Positions 26,492 through 34,833 of a stretch of DNA of 35,893 bases are shown here, piece by piece; position 1 is the stretch's first letter, and the number at the start of each line of letters is the position of its first letter. The notes under the pieces are model-generated. The model saw only the letters and a program-made list of their open reading frames with translations, had not been told where the DNA came from and ran no database searches. Location of the stretch: assembly GCA_910588495.1 (NCBI GenBank), contig CAJUPU010000033.1, positions 1-35,893 on the forward strand, given 5' to 3'. This stretch comes from an uncultured Oscillospiraceae bacterium. Its GTDB lineage: Bacteria; Bacillota; Clostridia; Oscillospirales; Oscillospiraceae. The translations under genes and the position numbers were made by a program.

Positions 26492-27151
26492 TCACGCGTC
26501 CCGCAGGGCGGCCAGCTTCGCCTCGTCCAGGATCTCCACCGCGCCCCGGGCCAGCTTTACCATGCCCTCGCCCTGGAAGTAGCGGAGCATCCGGGTGATC
26601 ACCTCCCGGTGGGTGCCCAGGTGGTTGGCGATGGTCTCGTGGGTGATCTTCAGCAGCTTGGCCTCCTCGATGGCGGACTCCTCCAGCAGGAAGGCGGCCA
26701 CCCGCTTGTCCAGGCTCCTCCACATGATCTGCTCGATCAGCCACATGACCTCGGAGAACCGGGCGGCCATCACCTCGTTGGTGTAGTTGGCGGCGGGGGC
26801 GGACTGGTCCATCACCTGCCGGTAGACCTCCGCGGGGATCGCCCACAGCCGGGTGTCCTTCTCCGCCTGGATGGTGAGCTCGAACTGGGCGCTGCGCAGC
26901 ATACAAGAGGCGGAGAACAGGCACAGGTCCCGGTCGAACAGGCGGTATACCGTGATCTCCCGGCCCTCCTCCGAGAGGATGCAGGCCCGGAGCTGGCCTG
27001 AGCGCACCAGCAGCAGCCCGGTGCAGTCCGCGTCCCCGTTGTGGAGCACGGCCCCCTTTTTCACCTCGCGCCGGACCGCGCCGCCCAAGATCAGCTCCTG
27101 CTGGGCGGGGGCCAACTGGTCCCAGATGGGGAAATAGCTTGGAAGGTCCAT
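26492..27151 (-). CDS. Crp/Fnr-family transcriptional regulator
   Basis: A 219-residue regulator: a cyclic-nucleotide-binding-like beta barrel (residues about 15-115), the dimer helix (about 120-155) and a winged helix-turn-helix with recognition region 169-192 (ITHETIANHLGTHREVITRM). It has no N-terminal Fe-S cysteine cluster, so it is not a classical oxygen-sensing Fnr; cysteines at 43, 57, 77 and 83 lie in the sensor barrel and could be redox-active. GGGGGAGG precedes the ATG. Its position beside the thioredoxin/CoA-disulfide reductase operon suggests that it controls that operon or the divergent AIM24 gene. Effector unknown. Confidence 0.9.
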   Translation of the reverse strand: MDLPSYFPIWDQLAPAQQELILGGAVRREVKKGAVLHNGDADCTGLLLVRSGQLRACILSEEGREITVYRLFDRDLCLFSASCMLRSAQFELTIQAEKDTRLWAIPAEVYRQVMDQSAPAANYTNEVMAARFSEVMWLIEQIMWRSLDKRVAAFLLEESAIEEAKLLKITHETIANHLGTHREVITRMLRYFQGEGMVKLARGAVEILDEAKLAALRDA

Positions 27152-27174
27152 ACACCTCCCCCTTTCACAAGGCC

Positions 27175-27203
27175 AGTATAGGCCATCCTGGGGCTGATGT
27201 CAA
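27175..27203 (-). promoter_or_regulatory. Promoter of the Crp/Fnr-type gene
   Basis: On the minus strand TTGACA (27198-27203), 17 bases and TATACT (27175-27180): perfect -35, 5 of 6 at the -10, 24 bases before the start codon. The leader is therefore very short. Confidence 0.8.
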
Positions 27204-27253
27204 AGGAAACGTGGGGCAAAGCGCCGCCCCGGAGGATTTTCGTAAATCTTAGA

Positions 27254-27282
27254 TTGCGCGCCGCCTCTCCGCGGTGTATAAT
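27254..27282 (+). promoter_or_regulatory. Promoter of the AIM24-family gene
   Basis: TTGCGC (27254-27259), 17 bases, then a consensus TATAAT (27277-27282), 45 bases upstream of the ATG. It is divergent from the Crp-type promoter with only about 50 bases between the two -35 boxes, so one bound regulator could affect both. Confidence 0.65.
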
Positions 27283-27327
27283 GGCCGGGAGGGGTTGCGG
27301 CCCCCATACGATCGAGGAGGGATACAG

Positions 27328-28002
27328 ATGCGTTACAATATCACCGGCGAGCCCATGCCCGTGGTCATCTGCGACGTGGAGGCCAACGAGTCCATGATCA
27401 CCGAAAAGGGATCCATGGTGTGGATGTCCCCCAACATGGAGATGCAGACCAGCGCGGGCGGCCTGGGCAAGGCCTTCGGCCGGATGTTCTCCGGGGAGTC
27501 CATGTTCCAGAACATCTACACAGCCCGGGGCGGCCCGGGCATGATCGCCTTCGCGTCCAGCTTCCCCGGCTCCATCCGGGCGGTGGACATCACCCCGGAG
27601 CGGCCCATCGTGGTGCAGAAATCGGGCTTTTTGGCCTCGGAGGCCGGGGTGGAGCTGTCGGTGTTCTTCCAGAAGAAGGGGATGGCCGGCTTCTTCGGCG
27701 GCGAGGGCTTCATTTTGCAGAAGCTGTCCGGCTACGGAACCGCCTTTTTGGAGATCGACGGCTCCGCCGTGGAGTACACCCTCCAGCCGGGGCAGCAGAT
27801 CGTCGTTGACACCGGCAACCTGGCCATGCTGGACGCCACCTGCACCGTGGATGTGAAGTCGGTGAAGGGGGTCAAGAACATGCTGTTCGGCGGCGAGGGG
27901 CTGTTCAACACCGTGGTCACCGGCCCGGGCCGGGTGGTGCTCCAGACCATGCCTATCAGCAACTTCGCCATGTCCATCGCGTCCATCCTGCCGTCGAAAT
28001 AG
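27328..28002 (+). CDS. AIM24-family (TIGR00266-type) protein
   Basis: A 224-residue, Gly- and Val-rich, all-beta protein. Repeated short strands (MVWMSPNMEMQTSAGGLGKAF, PGMIAFASSFPGSIRAVDI, GYGTAFLEIDGSAVEY, GPGRVVLQTMP) and the MFSGESMFQNIYTA segment are typical of the AIM24 family, a trimeric beta-prism fold. There is no signal peptide or membrane helix, so it is probably cytoplasmic. Its molecular role in bacteria is unknown; the mitochondrial namesake affects inner-membrane organisation. ATG 27328 was chosen because GAGGAGGG lies 7 bases upstream; an upstream in-frame ATG at 27274 overlaps the -10 box. It is monocistronic, with a terminator 9 bases after the stop. Confidence 0.85.
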   Translation: MRYNITGEPMPVVICDVEANESMITEKGSMVWMSPNMEMQTSAGGLGKAFGRMFSGESMFQNIYTARGGPGMIAFASSFPGSIRAVDITPERPIVVQKSGFLASEAGVELSVFFQKKGMAGFFGGEGFILQKLSGYGTAFLEIDGSAVEYTLQPGQQIVVDTGNLAMLDATCTVDVKSVKGVKNMLFGGEGLFNTVVTGPGRVVLQTMPISNFAMSIASILPSK

Positions 28003-28010
28003 GATCTCGT

Positions 28011-28039
28011 CCCCCGCCGCTTCGCGGCGGGGGCTTTTT
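28011..28039 (+). terminator. Intrinsic terminator of the AIM24-family gene
   Basis: A 10-bp GC-only stem (28011-28020 with 28024-28033), a tight TTC loop and a CTTTTT tail: a textbook rho-independent terminator. Confidence 0.92.
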
Positions 28040-28050
28040 CCGCCCTGCCC

Positions 28051-28091
28051 TTGACGGTCCGGCCCCTTGTGGAGTATACTAAGGCTATAAT
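28051..28091 (+). promoter_or_regulatory. Promoter of the ParE-like gene
   Basis: TTGACG (28051-28056), 18 bases and TATACT (28075-28080); a second -10, TATAAT, lies at 28086-28091. The leader before ATG 28198 would be about 105 bases, with no fold recognised in it. Confidence 0.65.
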
Positions 28092-28197
28092 GCGCGTGAT
28101 AGCGCCTGTTTTTCCCCGTGCCCGGATGGATCTCGACAGGACCGCCCAGGATCCGACGGATGGCGCGGGGGCCATCACATCACAGCGAGGTGCAGCT

Positions 28198-30186
28198 ATG
28201 GCAAGATCTACCCCAAAACAGCAGTACGGCAACGACTCCATCTCCGCCCTGAAGGGGGCGGACCGGGTGCGCAAGCGCCCCGGCGTGATCTTCGGCTCCG
28301 ACGGGCTGGAGGGGTGCGAGCACGCTGTGTTCGAGATCCTCTCCAACGCCATCGACGAGGCTCGGGAGGGCCACGGAGATCTGATCACCGTCACCCGGTA
28401 TGAGGACCGGTCCATCGAGGTGGAGGATTTCGGCCGGGGCTGCCCGGTGGACTGGAACGAGGCGGAGGGCCGCTATAACTGGGAACTGGTGTTCTGCGAG
28501 CTGTACGCCGGAGGCAAGTACAAGGAGGACGGCGGGGACAATTACGAGTACTCCCTGGGGCTCAACGGCCTTGGCTCCTGCGCTACCCAGTACGCCAGCG
28601 AGTATTTCGACGCGGTGATCTACCGGGACGGCTTCAAGTACACCCTCCACTTCGAGAAGGGCGAGATCGTGGGGGAGATGAAAAAGGAGCCGGCCGACCG
28701 GAAAAAGACCGGATCCAGATTCCGCTGGAAGCCCGATCTGGACGTGTTCACCGACATCGACATCCCGGTGGACTACTACACCGACGTGATGAAGCGCCAG
28801 GCAGTGGTCAACGCGGGCGTGACATTCCGTTTCCGGAACCAGACCGGCGGGAAGTTCGAGACGACGGACTTCCGCTACGAGAACGGCATCATCGACTACG
28901 TCACCGAGCTGGCGGGCGAGGACCCCCTCACCGCCCCGGTGTTCTGGCAGGCGGAGCGCCGGGGGAGGGACCGGGCGGACAAGGGCGAGTACAAGGTGAA
29001 GCTGTCGGTGGCCTTCTGCTTCTCCAACCGGGTGCAGCTCATCGAGCACTACCACAACTCCTCCTGGCTGGAGCACGGCGGATCGCCGGAAAAGGCCATG
29101 CGGCTGGCCTTTGTGTCTGCCATCGACGGCTGGCTGAAGCAGAACGGCAAGTACCAGAAGAACGAGGCCAAGGTGACCTGGGCGGACATCCAGGACGCTC
29201 TGGTGCTGGTGAGCAGCAACTTCTCCACCCAGACCAGCTATGAGAACCAGACCAAGAAGTCCATCACCAACCGGTTCGTCCAGGACGCCATGGCCGACTT
29301 CCTCAAGAGCCAGCTGGAGGTCTATTTCATCGAGAACCCTCTGGACGCGGAAAAGATCGCCGGACAGGTGCTGGTGAACAAGCGCTCCCGGGAGACGGCG
29401 GAAAAGACCCGGCTGGGGATCAAAAAGAAGCTGTCCGGGTCGGTGGACATCTCCAACCGGGTGCAGAAGTTCGTGGACTGCCGCACCAAGGACGTGGACA
29501 AGCGGGAGCTGTACATCGTGGAGGGCGACTCCGCCATGGGGGCGGTGAAGCTGAGCCGGGACGCGGAGTTCCAGGGCATCATGCCCGTCCGGGGCAAGAT
29601 CCTCAACTGCCTCAAGGCGGACTACGCCCGCATCTTCAAAAGCGAGATCATCACCGACCTGCTGAAGGTGATGGGCTGCGGGGTGGAGGTCAAGGACAAG
29701 CACGTGAAGGACCTGAACGCCTTCGACCTGGACAACCTGCGCTGGAGCAAGATCGTGATCTGCACCGACGGCGACGAGGACGGCTTCCAGATCCGCACCC
29801 TGATCCTGGCCATGCTGTACCGCCTCACCCCCACCCTGATCGAAAAGGGATACGTCTACATCGCCGAGTCCCCCCTGTACGAGATCACCTATAAGGAAAA
29901 GACCTGGTTCGCCTACTCGGACAAGGAGCGCAACGAGATCGCCGCCTCCCTGGAGGGCAAAAAGTTCGATGTCCAGCGCTCCAAGGGGCTGGGCGAGAAC
30001 GAGCCGGACATGATGTGGCTGACCACCATGAGCCCGGACACCCGGAGGCTGATCAAGGTGGTGCCCGAGGACGTGGAGCGCACCGCCCAGATCTTCGAGA
30101 TGTTTTTGGGCAACGACCTCCAGGGCCGGAAGGAGCATATCGCGGACAGCGGGTATAAGTATCTGGATATGGCGGATATCTCATAG
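28198..30186 (+). CDS. Type IIA DNA topoisomerase ATPase subunit, ParE/GyrB-like (divergent)
   Basis: A 662-residue ATPase subunit that drives strand passage with the ParC-like partner at 32522. The GHKL fold has the catalytic-base motif EILSNAIDE (Glu46, Asn50), a DFGRG motif at 77-81 and GLNGLGSCATQYAS near residue 121. The TOPRIM domain has YIVEGDSA (about 439-446) and the acidic metal site TDGDEDG (523-529). The C-terminal SKGLGENEPDMMW...MSPDTRRL matches the family end. Several positions differ from ordinary GyrB/ParE: DFGRGCPV for DNGRGIPV, and DGFQIRTL for DGSHIRTL, while the catalytic acids are kept. The length suits ParE, with no GyrB insert. GAGGTG precedes ATG 28198. This divergent clostridial type is probably topoisomerase IV-like; gyrase is presumably elsewhere. 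Confidence 0.88.
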   Translation: MARSTPKQQYGNDSISALKGADRVRKRPGVIFGSDGLEGCEHAVFEILSNAIDEAREGHGDLITVTRYEDRSIEVEDFGRGCPVDWNEAEGRYNWELVFCELYAGGKYKEDGGDNYEYSLGLNGLGSCATQYASEYFDAVIYRDGFKYTLHFEKGEIVGEMKKEPADRKKTGSRFRWKPDLDVFTDIDIPVDYYTDVMKRQAVVNAGVTFRFRNQTGGKFETTDFRYENGIIDYVTELAGEDPLTAPVFWQAERRGRDRADKGEYKVKLSVAFCFSNRVQLIEHYHNSSWLEHGGSPEKAMRLAFVSAIDGWLKQNGKYQKNEAKVTWADIQDALVLVSSNFSTQTSYENQTKKSITNRFVQDAMADFLKSQLEVYFIENPLDAEKIAGQVLVNKRSRETAEKTRLGIKKKLSGSVDISNRVQKFVDCRTKDVDKRELYIVEGDSAMGAVKLSRDAEFQGIMPVRGKILNCLKADYARIFKSEIITDLLKVMGCGVEVKDKHVKDLNAFDLDNLRWSKIVICTDGDEDGFQIRTLILAMLYRLTPTLIEKGYVYIAESPLYEITYKEKTWFAYSDKERNEIAASLEGKKFDVQRSKGLGENEPDMMWLTTMSPDTRRLIKVVPEDVERTAQIFEMFLGNDLQGRKEHIADSGYKYLDMADIS

Positions 30187-30361
30187 AAGCGCGGAGAAGC
30201 GGACAGCGAGGGAGCTTGGACCGAAGCGGAGGCCGAGCGGAGGGCAGCATAGCTGCCCGCAGACCAGGCCGAGTCGGAGGGAAAGCGACCGAACGTCCTG
30301 GCCGCTTCGCAGCGTGACAACACCGAAGCGCGGAGCCGTTGCGAACAGGCGAAGCGTGACA
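30187..30361. repeat. Intergenic repeat following the ParE-like gene
   Basis: Starts right at the stop codon with AAGCGCGGAG and ends with GCGAACAGGCGAAGCG then TGACAA (about 30340-30361). The words CGAGTCGGAGGGAA and CGCGGAGCCGT also occur in the repeat at 35698-35893, and GGCGAAGCGTGACAA recurs at 34787-34801 across the ParC-like stop codon. A small hairpin GGGCAGC-ATA-GCTGCCC lies within. No gene is seen. Confidence 0.65.
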
Positions 30362-30391
30362 AAAAAGAACGGAAAATTTTTCAAGATCCTC

Positions 30392-30422
30392 TTGACCTTC
30401 CACCTGCTGGAAGGTGTATGCT
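30392..30422 (+). promoter_or_regulatory. MerR-type promoter with 19-bp spacer and 8-5-8 palindrome
   Basis: TTGACC (30392-30397), a 19-base spacer and TATGCT (30417-30422). A perfect palindrome ACCTTCCA-CCTGC-TGGAAGGT (30395-30415) lies between and over the -35. An over-long 19-base spacer with a central palindrome is the signature of MerR-family-controlled promoters, and the sequence is close to CueR-type copper promoters. It faces the stalk-domain gene at 30549. No MerR gene is in the window. Confidence 0.75.
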
Positions 30423-30548
30423 GGACCCAGGGAGAGAGGCGAGCCCATCATAAAAAGGACGCGGAAGCCTCTTGATCCAGTGCTCCAACGCCGCGGGGCG
30501 GCGTAACATAGAAGCGACCTGAATTTGCGTGAAAAGGAGGAACTTAGC

Positions 30549-32441
30549 ATGAAGAAACTGACAGCGATCCTGTTGTCCCTGGTGCTGGCCCTGTCCCTGG
30601 CGGTCCCCGCTTTGGCGGCCCCGGCGGACGGCGTCTACACGGTGGACGGCGAGCCGGTGCCCACCTACGCCCCGGGAGGGTCGGTGTTCGTGCCGGTCCT
30701 GCCGGAGGCGTCCGCCGATGAAGTCCTGGGCATCATCGGCGGCGCGGACGGCCCCACCGCCATCGTCACCACCCCGGTGGACTGGGGCGTGGTGCTGGAC
30801 CAGTCCTACATGGACCCGGACGCCGCCATCCAGTGGTTCACGGAAAAGCATCCGGAGCGGGTGGCGGAGCTGCGCGCCAACGTCAAGGACTTCTACGAAC
30901 AGGAGTATGGTGAATACTGGACGGTCGAGCAGTACATGGAAGAGTTCGGGGTGACCGAGGAGGAGTTCCTGGCGGAAATGGTGGAGGAACAGCTCCTGCG
31001 GCTGTACTTCGACGAGGGCGGGCAGTGGATCGCCCAGATGCAGAAGGAGGCCCTGGGCGGCGTTGTGGGCCAGCTGGGCGTGATCGTCAACGGGAAATAC
31101 GTCCAGTTCCCCGACGCCATCCCGGAGTCGAATGACGGCACCACTATGGTCCCCGTCCGGGCCCTGGTGGAGGCCCTGGGCGGCGAGGTGGACTACGAGT
31201 TTGCGGACCAGAAAGACTCTGTGCGGCTCTTCATCGACAAGTATACAATCGATTTTACCATTGGCGGCACCACTGCGGTAAGGCATACTCGCGGCACCGA
31301 TACCGGTGAAGATGATAAGACCATCGAGATGGACTGCGCGCCCTACATCAAGGACGGCCGCACCTATGTCCCCGTGCGCTTCATCGGCGAGGTCCTGGGC
31401 TATGAGGTGGGCTGGGACCCGCTGTACCAGACCGTGGTGCTGATGGACCGGGCCGCCCTGGCGGCCGAGATCGACCAGGACTTCACCATCCTCAACAAGG
31501 TCCAGGCCAACAAGAGCATCAGCATGGAAGAGGGCAAGAATTATCAGGCCGACATGAAGGGGACCGTCTCCCTCACCCGCTTCGACACCCTGAACGGCAG
31601 CAAGACCTACAAGGCGGACCTCACCGCCAAGCAGCTGTTCAACACCGAGGCCGCCAGCGCCCAGCTGTCCCTCAAGCTGTCCGGCAATGTGATGGACGAG
31701 CTGATCGGGTATCTCATCAGCTCCAACTCCCCCGAGGAGGACATTGCCGCTGTGCGGGAGCAGATGGAGACGGTGCTGGACACCCTGGAGGACATGGAGG
31801 TCATCCTCACCCGGGAGGGCCCGGGCTGGTTCCGGGCCGCCGCGCTGGACGGGCTGGCCGGGAAGGACGACGTGTGGCTGGGCTTCGACCTGGGCGGGGA
31901 GCTGGGCGAGCTGTCCTTTGCCAGCGCGGGCGAGGCGACCCTCGGCAGCGTGCTGGCCTATATGGCGGACAAGGACTCCGCCCCCCATTACCAGAGCGTG
32001 CTGGGGATGGCGGACCTGATGGCCGGTCTCTACAGCGACGATAAGTTCACCACCACCGGCGGCATCTCCACCCTCACCATCGACCTGGACACCCTGCTGG
32101 GGCTGTACGACGGCCTGGAGCTCAGTGAGGAGGACATCGCCGAGGCCAAGGCCGCCTTCAAGGAGTACAAGATCGTCATGAAGGTGGACGCCAAGGGCGG
32201 GGCCGAGATGAGCGTCATCATGGAGACCGCCGCCCAGCAGGGCATGCCCGGCATGAGGATCGCCATGGACATCACACAGGCCGGCGGGAACCTGGACATG
32301 ACCATGAAGTACCACATCGCCAACCTGGGGGAGATGGAGCTCACCCTCACCTCCACCCAGAAGGCCGCCTCCGACGGGCCCATGACCCAGCCCCCCGAGG
32401 GGGCCACCGTGGTGGACGCGGCCGTACCGTTCGAATTCTGA
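30549..32441 (+). CDS. Secreted stalk-domain (copper amine oxidase N-terminal-like) protein
   Basis: A 630-residue exported protein. The signal peptide is residues 1-23 (MKKLTAILLSLVLALSLAVP, then ALA). Residues 61-72 read GIIGGADGPTAI, a motif otherwise known from the beta subunit of sodium-pumping decarboxylases and from other short exported clostridial proteins. An acidic helical stretch (about 85-170) follows. Residues 178-301 are a stalk domain of the copper amine oxidase N-terminal type, with two MVPVRAL/VPVRFIGEVLG units. The name does not imply oxidase activity. The remaining 330 residues form a beta-rich, Asp/Glu-rich domain that I do not recognise (it resembles DUF-type lipoprotein-like folds). 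AAAGGAGG sits before ATG 30549. It has its own MerR-type promoter and interrupts the topoisomerase gene pair. Role: cell-envelope protein of unknown function. Confidence 0.8.
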   Translation: MKKLTAILLSLVLALSLAVPALAAPADGVYTVDGEPVPTYAPGGSVFVPVLPEASADEVLGIIGGADGPTAIVTTPVDWGVVLDQSYMDPDAAIQWFTEKHPERVAELRANVKDFYEQEYGEYWTVEQYMEEFGVTEEEFLAEMVEEQLLRLYFDEGGQWIAQMQKEALGGVVGQLGVIVNGKYVQFPDAIPESNDGTTMVPVRALVEALGGEVDYEFADQKDSVRLFIDKYTIDFTIGGTTAVRHTRGTDTGEDDKTIEMDCAPYIKDGRTYVPVRFIGEVLGYEVGWDPLYQTVVLMDRAALAAEIDQDFTILNKVQANKSISMEEGKNYQADMKGTVSLTRFDTLNGSKTYKADLTAKQLFNTEAASAQLSLKLSGNVMDELIGYLISSNSPEEDIAAVREQMETVLDTLEDMEVILTREGPGWFRAAALDGLAGKDDVWLGFDLGGELGELSFASAGEATLGSVLAYMADKDSAPHYQSVLGMADLMAGLYSDDKFTTTGGISTLTIDLDTLLGLYDGLELSEEDIAEAKAAFKEYKIVMKVDAKGGAEMSVIMETAAQQGMPGMRIAMDITQAGGNLDMTMKYHIANLGEMELTLTSTQKAASDGPMTQPPEGATVVDAAVPFEF

Positions 32442-32446
32442 TCTTA

Positions 32447-32487
32447 CCGCGCCAAAGCCCTCCCCCGGCCGGGGGAGGGCGGCGCGG
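32447..32487 (+). terminator. Long perfect palindrome after the stalk-domain gene
   Basis: A 24-base perfect GC palindrome (32457-32480) inside an outer CCGCGCC/GGCGCGG stem (32447-32453 with 32481-32487). It has no T-tract and no inner loop, so it may be a weak terminator, mRNA-stabilising hairpin or cruciform rather than an intrinsic terminator. It sits 35 bases before the ParC-like start. Confidence 0.5.
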
Positions 32488-32521
32488 CTGTCCCGCAAAC
32501 TGAGAGTAAGGACTGATCCAT

Positions 32522-34798
32522 TTGGCTAAGAAGAAGGCCCCGGAGCAGAAGGGCCCCAAAAAGGTAAACAACCCCAATGTCATGGGCCTGCGGGCCCAGG
32601 TGCTGGAGCAGCCCATCACCCAGACGCTGGAGCTCAACTATATGCCCTACGCCATGTCGGTAATCGTCTCCCGGGCCATCCCGGAGATCGACGGCTTCAA
32701 GCCCTCCCACCGGAAGCTACTGTACACCATGTACCAGATGAAGCTGCTGGGGGGCTCCCGCACCAAGTCCGCCAACGTGGTGGGGGCCACCATGAAGCTC
32801 AACCCCCACGGAGACGCCGCCATCTACGACACCATGGTGCGCCTCAGCCGGGGCTACGGGGCCCTTTTGCACCCGCTAGTGGACTCCAAGGGCAATTTCG
32901 GCAAGGTGTACTCCAGGGACATGGCCTGGGCGGCCTCCCGGTACACCGAGGTGCGGCTGGACCCCATCTGCCAGGAGCTGTTCCGGGACATCGACCAGGA
33001 CGCGGTGGACTTCGTCCCCAACTACGACGGCAAGCTCACCGAGCCCACCCTGCTGCCCACCACCTTCCCCAACGTGCTGGTGAGCGCCAACCAGGGCATC
33101 GCCGTGGGCATGGCGTCCAACCTGTGCGGGTTCAACCTGGGGGAGGTGTGCGACGCCGCGATCGCCTACCTAAAGGACCCCGGGGCGGACCTGCTGGGCA
33201 TTTTGAAGGCCCCGGACTTCTCCACCGGGGGACAGCTGCTGTACGATGGGGCGGCGCTGGCGGAGATCTACCGCACCGGCCGGGGGCCGCTGAAGCTGCG
33301 GGCCAAGTGGCGGCACGTCAAGGAGGACAACGTGCTGGAGATCTATGAGATCCCCTACTCCACCACCGTGGAGGCCATTTTGGACAAGGTGGCGGAGCTG
33401 GTGAAGGCGGGGAAGATAAAAGAGATCTCCGACATGCGGGACGAGACCGACCTCAACGGCTTGAAGCTGGCCATCGACCTGAAGCGGGGGGCCGACCCTT
33501 CCATGCTGATGGCCCGGCTGTACCAGATGACCCCCCTCCAGGACACCTTCTCCTGCAACTTCAACATCCTGATCGCCGGTATGCCCCGCGTGATGGGGGT
33601 GGGGGAGATCCTGGAGGAGTGGACCGGCTGGCGGATGGACGGGGTGCGGCGGCGGACCTACCACATCTGCAAGAAGAAAGAGGAGAAGCTCCATCTCCTC
33701 AAGGGCCTGGGGCGCATCCTGCTGGACATCGACAAGGCCATCAGGATCATCCGGGAGACGGAGGAGGAGGCCGAGGTGGTGCCCAACCTGATCATCGGCT
33801 TCGGCATCGACCAGGTCCAGGCGGAGTATGTGGCGGACATCCGGCTGCGCAACATCAACAAGGAGTATATCCTCAAGCGGGTGGAGGAGACCGCCGCGTT
33901 GGAGGAGGAGATCGCCGACCTGAAGGACATCATCGGCTCTCCCCAGCGGATCAAGTCCATCATCGCCGACGAGCTGAAAAACGTGAAGAAAAAGTACGCC
34001 GCCCCCCGGCGCACTGAGATCGTCTACGAGTATCAGCAGGCGGCGGAGGAAAAGATCTCGCCGGAGGACGAGGTCCCCGGCTATCCGGTGCATGTATTCC
34101 TCTCCAAAGAGGGATACTTCAAGAAGATCACGCCCCAATCCCTGCGCATGAGCGGCGAGCAGAAGTACAAGGAGGGGGACGGCCCCTTCCTCCAGTGGGA
34201 GGGGACCAACTGGGACGAGCTGCTGGTGTTCACCGACAAGCATCAGTGCTACAAGACCAGGCTGTCCGATTTCGACGACGCCAAGGCCAGCGTGCTGGGG
34301 GACTACCTGCCCACCAAGCTGGGCATGGAGGCGGAGGAGAAGTTCGTGTGGGCCTGCACCCCCGGGGACTGGTCGGCCCACCTGCTGTTCTTCTTCGACA
34401 ACGGCAAGGCCGCCCGGGTGGAGCTGGGCGCCTACCAGACCCAGACCAAGCGGCGCAAGCTCACCGGGGCCTACTGCGACAAGTTCCCCCTGGTGTCGGT
34501 GTGCCTGCTGGCCGAGGACCAGGAGATGGCGGTGGGCTCATCCGACGGGCGGTGCGTGGTGTTCCACACCGCGTCCCTCACCCCCAAGACCACCCGGACC
34601 ACCCAGGGGGTGGGGGTGATGGCGGTGAAGGCCAAGCACCATGTGGAGTGGGCCCGGCCGCTGGGCGCCACCCACATCGTCAACGCCGGGCGCTACCGGG
34701 CCAGATCCCTCCCCGCCGCCGGGGCCCTCCTGAAGGAGGAGGACCGGGGGGAGGAGCAGATGACGATAAGCGTGGATCCGGGAACGGGCGAAGCGTGA
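32522..34798 (+). CDS. Type IIA DNA topoisomerase cleavage subunit, ParC/GyrA-like (divergent)
   Basis: A 758-residue DNA-breaking/rejoining subunit. The N-terminal winged-helix domain has YMPYAMSVIVSRAIP (40-54), the NPHGDAAIYDT segment (94-104) and the catalytic tyrosine Tyr141 in AASRYTEVRL. A tower and coiled-coil region (about 360-490, with EETAALEEEIADLKDI) follows, and from about residue 510 a beta-pinwheel C-terminal domain wraps DNA. A full GyrA box is not seen, only TQTKRRKLTG, favouring a topoisomerase IV-like role. In the quinolone-determining segment the usual Ser is Ala99, while the acidic Asp103 is kept. The start is TTG 32522, with AAGGA 9 bases upstream. The partner is the ParE-like protein at 28198. 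The stop codon overlaps a short copy of the local repeat (GGCGAAGCGTGACAA). Confidence 0.9.
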   Translation: MAKKKAPEQKGPKKVNNPNVMGLRAQVLEQPITQTLELNYMPYAMSVIVSRAIPEIDGFKPSHRKLLYTMYQMKLLGGSRTKSANVVGATMKLNPHGDAAIYDTMVRLSRGYGALLHPLVDSKGNFGKVYSRDMAWAASRYTEVRLDPICQELFRDIDQDAVDFVPNYDGKLTEPTLLPTTFPNVLVSANQGIAVGMASNLCGFNLGEVCDAAIAYLKDPGADLLGILKAPDFSTGGQLLYDGAALAEIYRTGRGPLKLRAKWRHVKEDNVLEIYEIPYSTTVEAILDKVAELVKAGKIKEISDMRDETDLNGLKLAIDLKRGADPSMLMARLYQMTPLQDTFSCNFNILIAGMPRVMGVGEILEEWTGWRMDGVRRRTYHICKKKEEKLHLLKGLGRILLDIDKAIRIIRETEEEAEVVPNLIIGFGIDQVQAEYVADIRLRNINKEYILKRVEETAALEEEIADLKDIIGSPQRIKSIIADELKNVKKKYAAPRRTEIVYEYQQAAEEKISPEDEVPGYPVHVFLSKEGYFKKITPQSLRMSGEQKYKEGDGPFLQWEGTNWDELLVFTDKHQCYKTRLSDFDDAKASVLGDYLPTKLGMEAEEKFVWACTPGDWSAHLLFFFDNGKAARVELGAYQTQTKRRKLTGAYCDKFPLVSVCLLAEDQEMAVGSSDGRCVVFHTASLTPKTTRTTQGVGVMAVKAKHHVEWARPLGATHIVNAGRYRARSLPAAGALLKEEDRGEEQMTISVDPGTGEA

Positions 34799-34833
34799 CA
34801 ACGTCGATCACAACTTGAAGGAGGCCGTCCGCC

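Noticed and set aside
30549..32441. Calling the stalk-domain protein a copper amine oxidase
   Set aside because: Only the small N-terminal-like stalk domain is present. The catalytic oxidase domain with its topaquinone tyrosine motif and copper histidines is absent.
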